Of a stretch of DNA of 64,000 nucleotides, positions 11,101 to 20,533 are shown in pieces; within the stretch, counting starts at the first letter, position 1; each line of letters starts with the position of its first letter. The position numbers and the translations under genes were made by a program. This DNA comes from Luidia sarsii (Eukaryota > Echinodermata > Asteroidea > Paxillosida > Luidiidae). Location of the stretch: contig OX465109.1 of assembly GCA_949987565.1 (NCBI GenBank), positions 19,321,821 to 19,385,820 of the forward strand. Reading direction: 5' to 3'. The notes under the pieces are model-generated. The model made no database searches. It was given only the letters and a program-made list of their open reading frames with translations, and was not told the DNA's origin.

Positions 11101-13132
11101 GGATAGAGCCGACTTACGGTGCGTCGCAAGCGCGATTCAACGGCGGTGAGATACTCTTGAACTCTTGAACTCTTGAACTCTTGAACTCTTGAACTCTTGA
11201 ACTCTTGAACTCTTGAACTCTTGAACTCTTGAACTCTTGAACTCTTGAACTCTTGAACTCTTGAACTCTTGAACTCTTGAACTCTTGAACTCTTGAACTC
11301 TTGAACTCTTGAACTCTTGAACTCTTGAACTCTTGAACTCTTGAACTCCTGTACTCTTAAACTCTTAGACTCTTGAAATCTTGAACTCTTGACCTCTTGA
11401 ACTCTTGAACTCTTGAACTCTTGAACTCTTGAACTCTTGAACTCTTGATCTTTTGAACTCTTGAACTCTTGAACTCTTGAACTCTTGAGCTCTTGAACTC
11501 TTGAACTCTTGAACTCTTGAACTCTTGAACTCTTGAACTCTTGAACTCTTGAACTATTGAACCCTTGAACTCTTAAACTCTTGAACTCTTGAACTCTTGA
11601 ACTCTTGAACTCTTGAACTCTTGAACTCTTAAACTCTTGAACTCTTGAACTCTTGAACTCTTGAACTCTTGAACTCTTATTAAGAATTATAAGAAATGGA
11701 AGTGTTAAATGCTTCTGTATTGGAAACAATATTTATTTAATGAAATGCTTCTGACGGCAAAGACTATAAATGTCAATTTGGGAAGGCCGCCGGTCCAGTC
11801 AAAGTTTCCTTTGCCAATTTTTCAATTTGCTTCTGACTTTCTGTATTGTTGAGACTATCTGTAGGCCTACACAGTGCTGGGTTGCCGCCGAGATAGACTG
11901 CTTCCCTAGTGTAGGATGTTGTTCAATTGGTTTCAGGCTGTTAAAAGACCCACAAGGCTGCTGCTAGCATTGGTGTCATAGCTTTAAAATTCTCCCTCCC
12001 TCCCTCCCTCCCTCCCTCCTCTCCTATCCAGCTTCTTCGTGGTGCTCCACTGCTGACGGAGAGGGCGACAGATGGATTGAAATAGATATTGGCTACGAGG
12101 TGCATCTCTACGGCATGATAGCGCAGGAACCCACCAGTGTACCCGATGGTGATAATTACATCACCGGCTACTCGGTTTCATACCGCGACTCGGACGGATT
12201 TTCCTACATCAGGAACAAGGCAGGGAATATTCGAGAAGTAAGCCTGACTGGTCACGGCAAATAAACAGTGAACATAAACCTAAGCCCCTATCATACTCAA
12301 ACAAAAACAAACGTGCGGTACAATAGAAAAGTGTCAATGATAGCTTTTCAAAACAAACAAACAAACAAACAAACACCCCAACACCCCAACAAACAAACAA
12401 ACAAACAAACAATATAGGCTATACCAGTGGAAAGAGTATAACATGTGCTTTATCAAGATACCGGAATATCTAGAATATAATAAATCATAATTTCATCTAT
12501 AAACACTTAAGGAGATAAACCATTTCACAAACCTAATAATTATTAGACCACGGATTTTCAAGTATAGTTGGGCGTTTGTAGCTTTTCTGCGTCCTATATG
12601 ATGCGAATCCCGTAACTCGGCACATAACAAAATGGGTTAAAAAAGTCTTCTAACTTAGAGGACCTAGATTTTTGACCCTACTCAAGCGATACTTTTCAAT
12701 TGAAGAGCGACGGAGGGTAGTTAAAAGGTACTGCTAGAATATATAGACGTGAGGTCCTGCACATTTGAAAAAAATAATGCACTTTGGTAATTTCAGTGGC
12801 TGATGATGAGCTGGTACAATTACGGTTAGAGGTCTTTGTTCTAAAACCGGTCAAGTAATTATACCTAATTCCCCACACAACCATTGCATCACGCATGGCA
12901 CGCTGATTTCTAAACGAGTTTTCCCTTCTTTTTTTGGCTATATACCTTTCTTTATTGACAGTTCAATTTCGGAAGCTATCCTGGAATAGGACAAATCATA
13001 ATCCCGTTTCAGTCGCCGACTGTGACCATGGTACAGACCGACTTTATCCGCCTGTACGTGACCGGTTTCACGGGGTTGGCATGCGGACGTCTGGAGGTGA
13101 TTGGGTGCAGGCCAGAGGGATGGGACCACTAA
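3038..13132 (+). CDS. Secreted protein with two HYR plus F5/8C (discoidin) modules
   Basis: Hand-built model; exons 3038-3260, 5294-5456, 6004-6143, 6966-7124, 7666-7877, 8286-8457, 9368-9512, 9930-10057, 11026-11145, 12032-12237, 12962-13132. All junctions are GT-AG with matching phase, giving 612 residues ending in TAA. Residues 1-30 are a signal peptide (SPALLWSLCLASLG core). HYR 1 is about 88-175 (PPVITCPDNYGG, PPGPVRNATCTVTDSDANTA) and HYR 2 about 360-447. An F5/8C domain starts at CCEPLGMES (179), continues with SAWC, WIQIDLD, LYGIIAQEP and ends RFELLGC; the second copy is in the last 165 residues (CCENLG, SSWC, WIEIDI, RLEVIGC). HYR domains are immunoglobulin-like adhesion modules and F5/8C domains bind carbohydrate or lipid. 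I infer an extracellular matrix, adhesion or humoral recognition protein. There is no membrane segment. Exons 2-6 and 7-11 are a tandem duplication with identical phases. I do not recognise a named orthologue. Confidence 0.9.
3925..4036 (+). repeat. Single arm of the gacgtttcgatcctagcagg family
   Basis: One arm reading tttgagaaaggtcatgctag, then aaacatcaggcccactaaat, then the tail cagtaagcagtttgcaac. The inverted partner is missing. It lies in intron 1 of the HYR/F5-8C gene. Confidence 0.75.
4065..4350 (+). repeat. tRNA-derived SINE, folded back on itself
   Basis: Contains a Pol III B-box-like gggttcgaatcccgcc at about 4197. The 3' tail gcagggcaaaccctcattg is near 4290 and its inverted copy aatgagggtttgccctgc is at 4068. 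The ends cagctcgg (4149) and ccgagctg (4212) can pair like an acceptor stem. Related SINEs are at 40815 and 43735. It is intronic. Confidence 0.65.
4393..5275 (+). repeat. Polypyrimidine (CTCTCC) array in intron 1
   Basis: About 880 bases of almost pure C/T, mostly ctctctcc, ctctccgtct and ccctctcc, ending 20 bases before the exon 2 acceptor. It produces long false open frames on both strands. It is the tract preceding the 3' splice site, greatly expanded. Confidence 0.95.
5609..5868. mobile_element. MITE-like element with ccaatttcata termini
   Basis: Terminal inverted repeats: ccaatttcataaagccgctt at 5618 and its near complement gcggctctatgaaattggg at 5836-5864, with cttaagc motifs just inside. 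About 250 bases, no coding capacity, in intron 2. A relative is at 21376-21925, and end fragments at 31712 and 45405. Confidence 0.75.
6175..6805 (+). repeat. 42-bp minisatellite in intron 3
   Basis: About 15 copies of a 42-base unit (gtttgtctatctgtctctct followed by attcgtctgtctatccgtca and gt). Because 42 is divisible by three, all three plus frames stay open, giving false serine/valine/leucine-rich frames. It begins about 30 bases after the exon 3 donor. Confidence 0.95.
7941..8285 (+). repeat. Tandem decayed copies of the exon 6 acceptor region
   Basis: The block ttttggctctccatacttgc followed by ag and atcattttcggcagtta, which forms the true acceptor and start of exon 6 (8286), occurs upstream in partial copies starting near 7942, 8030, 8094 and 8184. 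Each copy also carries ccacacgttccttaccgtgc plus a short gtgtgt run. Copy 1 keeps an intact acceptor (ccag at 7961-7964) and the first seven exon codons. The frame from 7965 to 8285 is 107 codons without a stop, in register with exon 6. Confidence 0.85.
8473..8685. repeat. Foldback element, ggtttgcggtgacaccatgt family
   Basis: Ends aggaaggtttacggtgacac (8477) and gtgtcatcgcaaaccttcct (8661) are inverted. Inside are ctcttaaagaagaggtgtgg and its complement. The centre holds short direct repeats of gaaaagaacctgagtggt. It starts 16 bases after the exon 6 donor. Other members: 20534, 38744, 46575, 46878, 48895, 50275, and a fragment near 14622. Confidence 0.85.
8842..9093. mobile_element. MITE-like element with gggcccttttccaaaacccg ends
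   Basis: The left end gggcccttttccaaaacccg, then cttaggcttcggctccggct, is answered by gagacaaagccggagcctca and gcctaagccgggg, then gtttggaaaagggcc, on the right. About 250 bases, in intron 6. A right-half copy is at 9730-9835 and a full relative at 59548-59790. Confidence 0.8.
9725..9835. mobile_element. Truncated copy of the cggcttaggcttcggctcc MITE
   Basis: The right part of the element at 8842-9093 is recognisable (aggcctcctgttttcatgcc, acaaagccggagcctgagcc, gccgggttttggtaaaaggg). The left end is absent. It lies in intron 7, which separates exons 7 and 8. Confidence 0.7.
10785..10915 (+). repeat. Dispersed repeat shared with 14145-14275
   Basis: The block ctactttctcagatta, then ggaatgtttaatggtttaac, then accaatgttgtatt recurs at 14158-14270 (ctactttctcagatcaccat, ggatgtttaatggtttaaca, accaatcttgtatt). 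No coding capacity. The copies are in intron 8 and downstream of the gene. Confidence 0.7.
11147..11678 (+). repeat. 8-bp (ttgaactc) array in intron 9
   Basis: About 66 copies of ttgaactc starting one base after the exon 9 donor GT. The only interruptions are scattered substitutions such as ttgatctt and cctgtact. The 8-bp period gives 8-residue repeats in every frame and so a false 216-residue minus-strand frame. The array nearly touches the splice donor. Confidence 0.95.
12356..12412 (+). repeat. (caaa)n microsatellite in intron 10
   Basis: Two runs of aaacaaac separated by accccaacaccccaac. Simple repeat, no function visible. Confidence 0.9.
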
Positions 13133-13145
13133 CACGAGGCTGCAC

Positions 13146-13202
13146 CCTCTGCCTTTGAGAAAGGCCCTGCTAGGATCGAAACGTCAGGCCCACTAAATGT
13201 TT
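13146..13202 (+). repeat. Repeat arm in the 3' end of the HYR/F5-8C gene
   Basis: A single arm of the gacgtttcgatcctagcagg family (gcctttgagaaaggccctgc, then aaacgtcaggcccactaaat) begins 14 bases after the stop codon at 13132. It would form part of the 3' untranslated region if transcription continues. No AATAAA signal is evident close by. Confidence 0.8.
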
Positions 13203-15572
13203 AGATGAAACTGCACGGGAGCCTAACGCAAGTCTCTGCGCATGCGTGGCTGTTGTGCAGTTCAACTTGCCTCGTCGACAGGCCCCGACAATACACGGCG
13301 CAGTGAGTGCAATAGACCGATTGCGCGACCACTGTATGCCATCAAGTAACTAGTGGGTATTGCTTTCATCTCATTCTTGGCACAGAGCAGCGTCAGAAAT
13401 GTACGAAGAAGAATGTGGACAATATGATAGTCTTCTTTGCTCATTTCCACTCCTGTTCTGCACCAAATGAGATGCAAGAAATGCCCACTATAAGTCACGC
13501 GATGGCATGTAAACATTGTCGTGCAATCAGTCTACTCGATGCCTCAGAGGATGGCTGGGCTATGGCTATTCTGTCAAGTCATGTTTAAGTTGATCTCATG
13601 AAGGTTCAGCTGTGGCCACACCTGAATGGACTGGCATAAAGGTAAATGCTGCCCTTTTCTCGACTAAGGGAAGCATCGATTCTAGACCTCACAACCATGC
13701 AAATTACGCAGTTCAGTTTTCTAACCAAAATAACGATGAGCTACCCGTTAGAGGGCCCTGTCATTTTGATCCTAACTGGCTTTAAAAAAATCACTTTTGC
13801 AGCACAAAGTCTAAAATTATTTTGCACTCAAATCATAAAATGTTTTTGCACAATTGATAAAGAAGTAAATCGTTGGTTTCCAGGTGAATTATTTTAATGT
13901 TTAATTCTTTTAATTCCTTTAAAGGCCCAATACAACATTGGGAAGATCGCGAAACATCGATGTCCACAGATTTCCTTCTAATTTGTAGATGGTCATGATA
14001 GAATCCTCATGTTGAAATCTTACGGTCTGGGATGCTGTACTTCCCTAGAAATCTTCATTCAAACAACAACAAATAGTTTATTACTTGCAAGTCATAAACT
14101 ATTTCTTACACTACAGACTAGAATGGTGCAAAAACCGTGACGGTTTTTTACCTTTTTTCTACTTTCTCAGATCACCATTTGAACTAAAACCTTTGCAGGA
14201 TGCTTTTTGGGGATGTTTAATGGTTTAACACACAAACTGTGGCAATCGTTTGACCTTTACCAATCTTGTATTAGTGATGAAGTGATGAAGTTGTTTAGTA
14301 TCGCTATTCCAGTAATCAGTATCTTTATTTTTTGGAAATCCTAAGCTACCCAGCACTTAGATGGCGACCTTCCCAAAATAGTCTTAAAAATATCTTTGCA
14401 GATTTATCGTATTTGTGTGGACTATTTTTTTTCATTTGGTTTTCGATAGTCTGTCATCGTGATAATTATTATAGATTGGACATATTAATTACTGTTATCA
14501 TTGTTGGGTGGAATCTTAGTCGACAACTTTGTTTTTAAAGTTAGTAACTTATAGAATAAAAAAAATATTCAATACTGTAGATAGATAAAATGTTGAAGGT
14601 TTCATTATGGAAGAACCAAGTGGAAGGTTTGCATTGACATCATGTACATCATCTCTTGTGAGACGGATTGTGGCTCTGAGAAGAGCCGGTAACTCTATAA
14701 GGGCTGTAAACATGTGACAAAACCTTATGTTGTGTGTGTTTAAATGTGTGTATAATTTTCGCGTCAACTTTTCAATCAATTAATCAATCAATCAATCAAT
14801 CAATCGCATTTTCACTATTCAGAAACTGTTTAATACAGCCCAGTATCATGATTTCGTGATTCCGTGATTTCTTGATATCGTGATTTCGAAATAGGCGTGA
14901 CTCACACCATTCAAAAGAAAACAAGGAGGTATATCAGACACAACGTCATTCTCAAGTTGATTTCATTTTATTCAAATAAATAAGGACAAGCCAAGGGTAC
15001 TCTGATGGAATTATTAATTCATTATCAATTCATTATCAATTCATTATTAATTCATCATTAATTCATAATTAATTCATTTTCATTCATTGTTTATTCATTA
15101 TCAATTCATTATCCATTCATTAACATTCTTTAACAAAAAACTAAAAACATATCTCTTGAATGCGTACCATTGAACAAAATTAGAGATAGCATCATTTTAA
15201 CTGTCATGTTTTAAGTCTTACACCTGTAAATGTGTTCTTGTCCAGTCTGTCCCGTCCGTCCCCTTGTTGTTTGTCTGTCCCCTAGGTCAGGGAACAAAAG
15301 CTCTTGCTTCATCCTATACCTAAATGTTGCCAACTTGTACTAAATTATTAATTAGGCTTCTGCATTGGTAATTCTATACTATCTTTTATAACAGGATTGT
15401 ATTGTGTTGTATTGTATTGTATTAATTCACAGTGCATTTTGTAAACGAGTTGCAGCATTGAAATAAATGTCCAAGTAATAATTATTCATTCATTTTTCAT
15501 TCTGATGAAGTAGCTGCATTATTCTAATGAAGTAGCTGTACATGTACATTTTGTTAACATAACTTCAGCCAT
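13203..15572. other. Gene-free stretch with repeat fragments
   Basis: AT-rich. At 13920-14060 there is a decayed copy of the ttaaagcccctacacaacat MITE (ttaaaggcccaatacaacat, tccacagatttcctt). At 14145-14275 lies the repeat shared with 10785. Near 14622-14710 there is one arm of the ggtttgcggtgacaccatgt family. At 15005-15125 there are attcattatcaattcattat runs. No coding region found. Confidence 0.6.
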
Positions 15573-15765
15573 AAAAAAACACAGTGGCTGTTGTTACGGC
15601 AGTCGTCCGTGTGGTTCCCTGACTTGATTGTATTTCGTCAGCATTGCAAGCTGGTTGAACCAGTCTATTAGCTGATAGTCTGGTTCCAAGAGCTAAACAT
15701 CCTGACAAATACTATGAAGTCAGGGAACCACACGGACGACTGCCGTAACAACAGCCACTGCGTAA
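15573..15765. repeat. Foldback with about 60-base arms
   Basis: Left arm cagtggctgttgttacggca then gtcgtccgtgtggttccctg; right arm cagggaaccacacggacgac then tgccgtaacaacagccactg. About 75 bases of non-palindromic centre contain a small inner inverted repeat (gctggttgaaccag). I saw no other copy in the window. Confidence 0.85.
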
Positions 15766-16744
15766 AACACACAAAAAAACCTGAGTCATACGATCGATTG
15801 TTACGATTTTTAGGTGTGGCGTGGCCGTCGGGGAAGGGGGGGGTGCACACAGGGAACATTGGATTTTCCAGCCTCTGATTTCATTGGATTTTCCAGCCTT
15901 TGAATCGTGTTAGAGTTCTTGTATATGCATGACTTACCTCTGATTGTCAAGTGTCAAAAGGCCGACGGGTCCTAAAAATAACCCAGCACAGCTCCCTGAT
16001 CGTGTATAGGTATTCAGAAATCTCCCTCCCGGTGGAGCTCAGCTATAGATATATAGACTCGAATTCAAGTCAGAACTTAAATGGTTCTAGGTTCGTGAAC
16101 GATCCTCCGGTCATTTCCAGTGATCCTCTCCGAACCACTTGCTACAACAATGTACCACACGTTTTATCAGTATCGTTTTCTCTCGGTTCAAGCAAATAAC
16201 GTAAAAAGAGACCGCCTGGGAAAGTTTCAACCATTTAATGATTAGAAATGTCTAGACTTGAACGCGGTGAGACTTGTGGCTAGAGCGCGGCTACATTGAG
16301 ACAGAGCTGTCTCCGGTGAAAGTCCTTGCCCAGTCAACATTTCGGTTTTGGATCCAAGAAAGATGATCTTCCGATTATTCATAAGGAGCGTCAACCGATG
16401 GGGAATGTTGATTCGAGAATCGAAATTCTTTGTTCACTCCTCCCGTTGTCCGAACAGTATCGTGAGGTTCCCGCTGGTTGTTGTTGTTGTTGTTGTTTTT
16501 GGCTAAGTGATTAAGCAGATCCTGTGCACGAAACAGCTTCTTCCTCCTCTTCCCCCTCTCCCTCTCATCCCTCCCTCTCAAGGGCCAAGACTGCAACACG
16601 CCATTCCCCTGCCTCCCTTCCTCTCTACCACAGAAGTCCATGAACAGATCGAGACGGCTAAAACGAAGCGCCGGTTTGTCTGCCGACTCCCCTATCTAAG
16701 CCCACACACTCTGGGGCCGGTAACCACGGAACGCTGATGAGCAG

Positions 16745-17031
16745 GCTTGGACGGACCATGGAGGTATAGAGGAGGGCCTCTACCTCCATGGACGGACCGA
16801 CTTGTATTCCATTCGCAGTATGTCGAGTTGCATGGGAAGCACTATCTGGGCTTCAGCCGGGTAGGTCATGAATAATTCAACAAAGTGACTTAGAAGCGAA
16901 GTGAATAATCATCTTAATATGTACATGTACACTGTACATTGTGCAGTACATGTACATTTTCATAAACGTTATAATGTTGAATTATTCATGACCTTCCCGG
17001 CTGGAGCCCAGATAGTGCTTCCCATGTCGGG
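16745..17031. repeat. Two adjacent foldbacks
   Basis: A small palindrome at 16752-16800 (ggacggaccatggaggta and tacctccatggacggacc). A larger one at 16836-17028 has arms gggaagcactatctgggctt and aagcgcc-free complement ending gcccagatagtgcttccc, with gtcatgaataattcaac mirrored as gttgaattattcatgac. Its centre has gtacatgtac runs. It abuts the promoter of the gene at 17392. Confidence 0.8.
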
Positions 17032-17082
17032 ATCGAGTCATCGAGGTCGCTGAGTCCGAGTTCGACTAACGGTCACAAAGGT

Positions 17083-17333
17083 TGAGTCACGGGTCCGAGT
17101 TACGAGTCACCTTTAAAGTTGTATTGGAAACGCGTGTCCCACCTTTTGACAATCTTCTCAAATCACATTGACTAGTAATATAGGCCTAAGCCATATAACA
17201 CACTGATTTCAAAATAAATATTATATTAGCCTAGTACGAAGACTAGCCGGGAAATCCCCAGAATGTTCCCAGAAAGAGGTGCGGCGTGTTTTCCTCTTTT
17301 TCTTTGTGTAGCCGGCTGGGGAATTCTATAAAA
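17083..17333 (+). promoter_or_regulatory. Putative inducible promoter: AP-1, NF-kB, STAT and TATA motifs
   Basis: TGAGTCA (AP-1 consensus) at 17083-17089. GGGAAATCCC (full match to the NF-kB consensus GGGRNWYYCC) at 17249-17258. TTCCCAGAA (STAT, TTCNNNGAA) at 17266-17274. A near-kB ggggaattct at 17318-17327 abuts TATAAAA at 17327-17333. The ATG is at 17392, so a start site near 17358 gives a short leader. The motifs are seen directly; stress- or immune-responsive regulation is inferred from their grouping. Confidence 0.55.
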
Positions 17334-17391
17334 GAGACCAGGGCAAGGCGAGGCGTCCATACCGTGACTGGATCGACTCTCACCCGGCAGC

Positions 17392-18654
17392 ATGGAGCCC
17401 TCGCGTGCCTGCCTGCTCGTCTGTCTCGTCGTCGCCTCCCTCTGGCCGGCCCTGCTGTGCTGCCCGTCGCTGCCCGAGCCAGACCCCATCGCCGATAAGT
17501 ACGTGGGTCTGGATGAAGTGCAACTCGACCAGGTGATGGTGGACGTGGATAGGGTCATGCGCCTGGCAGAGGACCCGCAACTGTTGCAGGACCCGCAGAA
17601 CCAAAGGCCCGTAGTGCAGTTGACGTCTGAACAGGAGACCGATCTGCTGCTTCTCTACCCGGCGTTGTTCGTTCACGATAATTGTTCGGCCCAGAACGTC
17701 AAGCGGCAAACTAATCGTTGGCGGGCCTGTCCTGCTCTCACCAGAAACGAACCCAATGTGCTCGCCTTCACGTCAGACGGCGACTTGGTTCAGCTGGCCC
17801 AAGTGAGTAACTGTAGCGTAAACCGAGGGAACTTAGGCAAACCGGGTTGCCTTCGGAACACAGGGGTAATCTCGGCACCAGGGGTAACTTTGGCACTCAA
17901 GGGGTAACTTTGACACCCAAGGGTAACGTCGGCATCCTGAAATAACTTCGGCACCCATGGGTACCTTTGGCACTCAAGGGGCAACTTCGGCACCCATGGG
18001 TAACTTCGGGACCCAGGGGTAACTTTGGCACTCAAGGGAAACTTTGGCAGCCAGGGGTAACTATGGCATTCTGGGGTAAGTTCCACACCCAGGGGTAACG
18101 TCGGCATCCTGGGGTAATTTCGGCACCCATGGGTAACTTTGGCTCTCAAGGGCATCTTCGGCATCCTGGGGCAACTTCGATCGGGACCCATGGGTAACTT
18201 CGAGACCCAGGGATAACTTGGTATTTGTAGGTGGATTTGTAGTGCTATTACCTTACTGATTCGGAGCCAATGTTTGTCTGCACTGACTTCCTTTGTTTGT
18301 TTGACAATAACCTACAATTACCTTTGTTTAAGGTCATTTTACAAGTTGCTACTTCTTGAGCATGCCCGCAATCGGATATAATTTTGGGGTCCACGGCACG
18401 CGATCTTGTTGCATGCGACCCATTGATTTGTCCCTCTCTGTCCCTGTCACTTGCAGTTGACTAAACGCAATCAGTTGGTCTTCGACGAGCAGTGCCTGCA
18501 ACAGCAGCAGTCCGATACTCTGGTCTGTGACGTCATCGTGCGGAAAACGTTGGCGCTGTTCATCAACCTCAGCGGCATTGCTGCTAACGATAAAGACCAC
18601 TCCAACTTCATCTTCAGTTACGTGATAGTGAACCATTGTGGTGCATTTGTATAG
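17392..18654 (+). CDS. Secreted cysteine-containing cytokine-like precursor (cystine-knot type?)
   Basis: Exons 17392-17802 and 18457-18654, phase 0, GT-AG; 202 residues. Residues 1-21 are a signal peptide (CLLVCLVVASLWPALLCC). An acidic pro-region follows, with an N-glycosylation site DNCS near 96, and ends at Lys104-Arg105. The predicted mature part is 97 residues with cysteines at 113 (RACP), 150 (FDEQC), 161 (LVC) and 198 (VNHCGAF), plus NLS sequon 174. The layout (signal, pro-region, KR site, early Cys, a beta-rich F-[DE]-x-x-C strand, final Cys near the end) resembles neurotrophin/Spatzle-type or IL-17-type cystine-knot ligands. It lacks the usual C-x-C end, so the family is unproven. 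The last 13 codons are the seed of the downstream 57-bp array, so the natural C-terminus may have been lost. The promoter motifs fit a cytokine. Confidence 0.7.
17858..18215 (+). repeat. 19-22-bp minisatellite in the intron of the cytokine-like gene
   Basis: Variable units of the type ggggtaactttggcaccca and ggggtaacttcggcacccat, about 18 copies, starting about 55 bases after the donor. Unit length varies, so no long frame arises except one false minus-strand frame. Confidence 0.9.
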
Positions 18655-19672
18655 GGGGATATTTCTATCTCCAGTTACGTGATAGTGAACCACTGTGGTG
18701 CATTTGTATAGGGGGATATTTCTATCTCCAGTTACGTGATAGTGAACCACTGTGGTGCATTTGTATAGGGGGATATTTCTATCTCCAGTTACGTGATAGT
18801 GAACCACTGTGGTGCATTTGTATAGGGGGATATTTCTATATCCAGTTACGTGATAGTGAACCACTGTGGTGCATTTGTATAGGGGGATATTTCTATCTCC
18901 AGTTACGTGATAGTGAACCACTGTGGTGCATTTGTATAGGGGGATATTTCTATCTCCAGTTACGTGATAGTGAACCACTGTGGTGCATTTGTATAGGGGG
19001 ATATTTCTATCTCCAGTTACGTGATAGTGAACCACTGTGGTGCATTTGTATAGGGGGATATTTCTATCTCCAGTTACGTGATAGTGAACCACTGTGGTGC
19101 ATTTGTATAGGGGGATATTTCTATCTCCAGTTACGTGATAGTGAACCACTGTGGTGCATTTGTATAGGGGGATATTTCTATCTCCAGTTACGTGATAGTG
19201 AACCACTGTGGTGCATTTGTATAGGGGGATATTTCTATCTCCAGTTACGTGATAGTGAACCACTGTGGTGCATTTTGTATAGGGGGATATTTCTATCTCC
19301 AGTTACGTGATAGTGAACCATGCACTGTGGTGCATTTGTATAGGGGGATATTTCTATCTCCAGTTACGTGATAGTGAACCACTGTGGTGCATTTGTATAG
19401 GGGGATATTTCTATCTCCAGTTACGTGATAGTGAACCACTGTGGTGCATTTGTATAGGGGGATATTTCTATCTCCAGTTACGTGATAGTGAACCACTGTG
19501 GTGCATTTGTATAGGGGGATATTTCTATCTCCAGTTACGTGATAGTGAACCACTGTGGTGCATTTGTATAGGGGGATATTTCTATCTCCAGTTACGTGAT
19601 AGTGAACCACTGTGGTGCATTTGTATAGGGGGATATTTCTATCTCCAGTTACGTGACGGTGCGCCACTGTGG
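18610..19672 (+). repeat. 57-bp satellite derived from the gene's terminal codons
   Basis: About 19 near-identical units of 57 bases: cagttacgtgatagtgaacc, then actgtggtgcatttgtatag, then ggggatatttctatctc. The first unit is the coding end of exon 2 (FSYVIVNHCGAFV stop at 18654). The last unit is diverged (gtgacggtgcgccactgtgg, then tgcatttcacttgggg). Two indels (one extra t at 19274, four bases near 19320) split the array. Because 57 is divisible by three, open frames of 19-residue repeats exist on both strands; I regard these as shadows. Confidence 0.95.
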
Positions 19673-20533
19673 TGCATTTCACTTGGGGAATTATTTAAGC
19701 TTCCCCATACGAGTCTATAATCTCTTTTTAATATCGAATAAGATTCGATTAGATTAGATAAGAACTCTTCATTGTCAGCGTAAAACATTGACACATAATT
19801 GGCCGGGCGTTGGAAAAAGAATTACGAAACACAAAAAAAAAATAAAAAAAAATAATAACCCTAAAAACAACAATAATATCATTCAGGCTAGGCCTATGAA
19901 TGCCATAAAATTAGCCACTGGTCAGAATCGTGCAGAAAAAAATAACCCCACAATAATGATTAGTTAGGTGAAGTTGTTCACGATTCTGACATTTCGATTG
20001 GAATAGGTATAACCGGAGTATAAGGTCCGCTGCAATCCCCACAATCAGCCTACAAGGTAGAAATACATGAGAGGCCAAATTCATTCGATTTCTTTATCAA
20101 TTTATTTCATTTTTGTTTCGTTTGTACTTACAATCCACTCTAATTTACAATAAAAATGGGGGAGGTCGACAATGCTTCCAATATTTCCTGTTTGGGGTCG
20201 ATTGGAGTTTCACGGACTTCTTCCTTTTTATGAAAAAGCAAAAATAAATAAATACAGTCAACTCCCGTAATAACGAGCTCGATTATAACGATAACTACGT
20301 TTTAATACAATGCAATAACATCCTTGAATGGATCATGACTTGAACCTTAATACCCGATATCTACCTGCCCAGTCAGATCTTTATCTCTCGTTTCGTGAAT
20401 TGTTTAAATTGACTTACCAGAATAATTTACCTCTTGCTCCTATGTCAAAAAAATCCACCTTAAATTGTGAGCTTTGGTATACATAAACACCGCAAAAGGC
20501 GATCTGGGCCGGATTTTGGTGGGTGAAACAATT
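19673..20533. other. AT-rich stretch without a gene
   Basis: Poly-A-like runs (near 19835-19850), an AATAAA at about 20247, and no coding signal. Sequence at 20265-20310 (gtcaactcccgtaataacga) is tract-like unique DNA. Nothing further recognised. Confidence 0.5.

Noticed and set aside
11079..11729. 216-codon minus frame repeating EFKSSRVQ
   Set aside because: The 8-bp array reads as an 8-residue repeat in any frame; it is intron 9.
18349..19720. Frames with 19-residue repeats on both strands (HYHVTGDRNIPLYKCTTVV type and its opposite)
   Set aside because: The 57-bp unit is divisible by three and lacks stops in those frames. The true frame stops at 18654 in the first unit.
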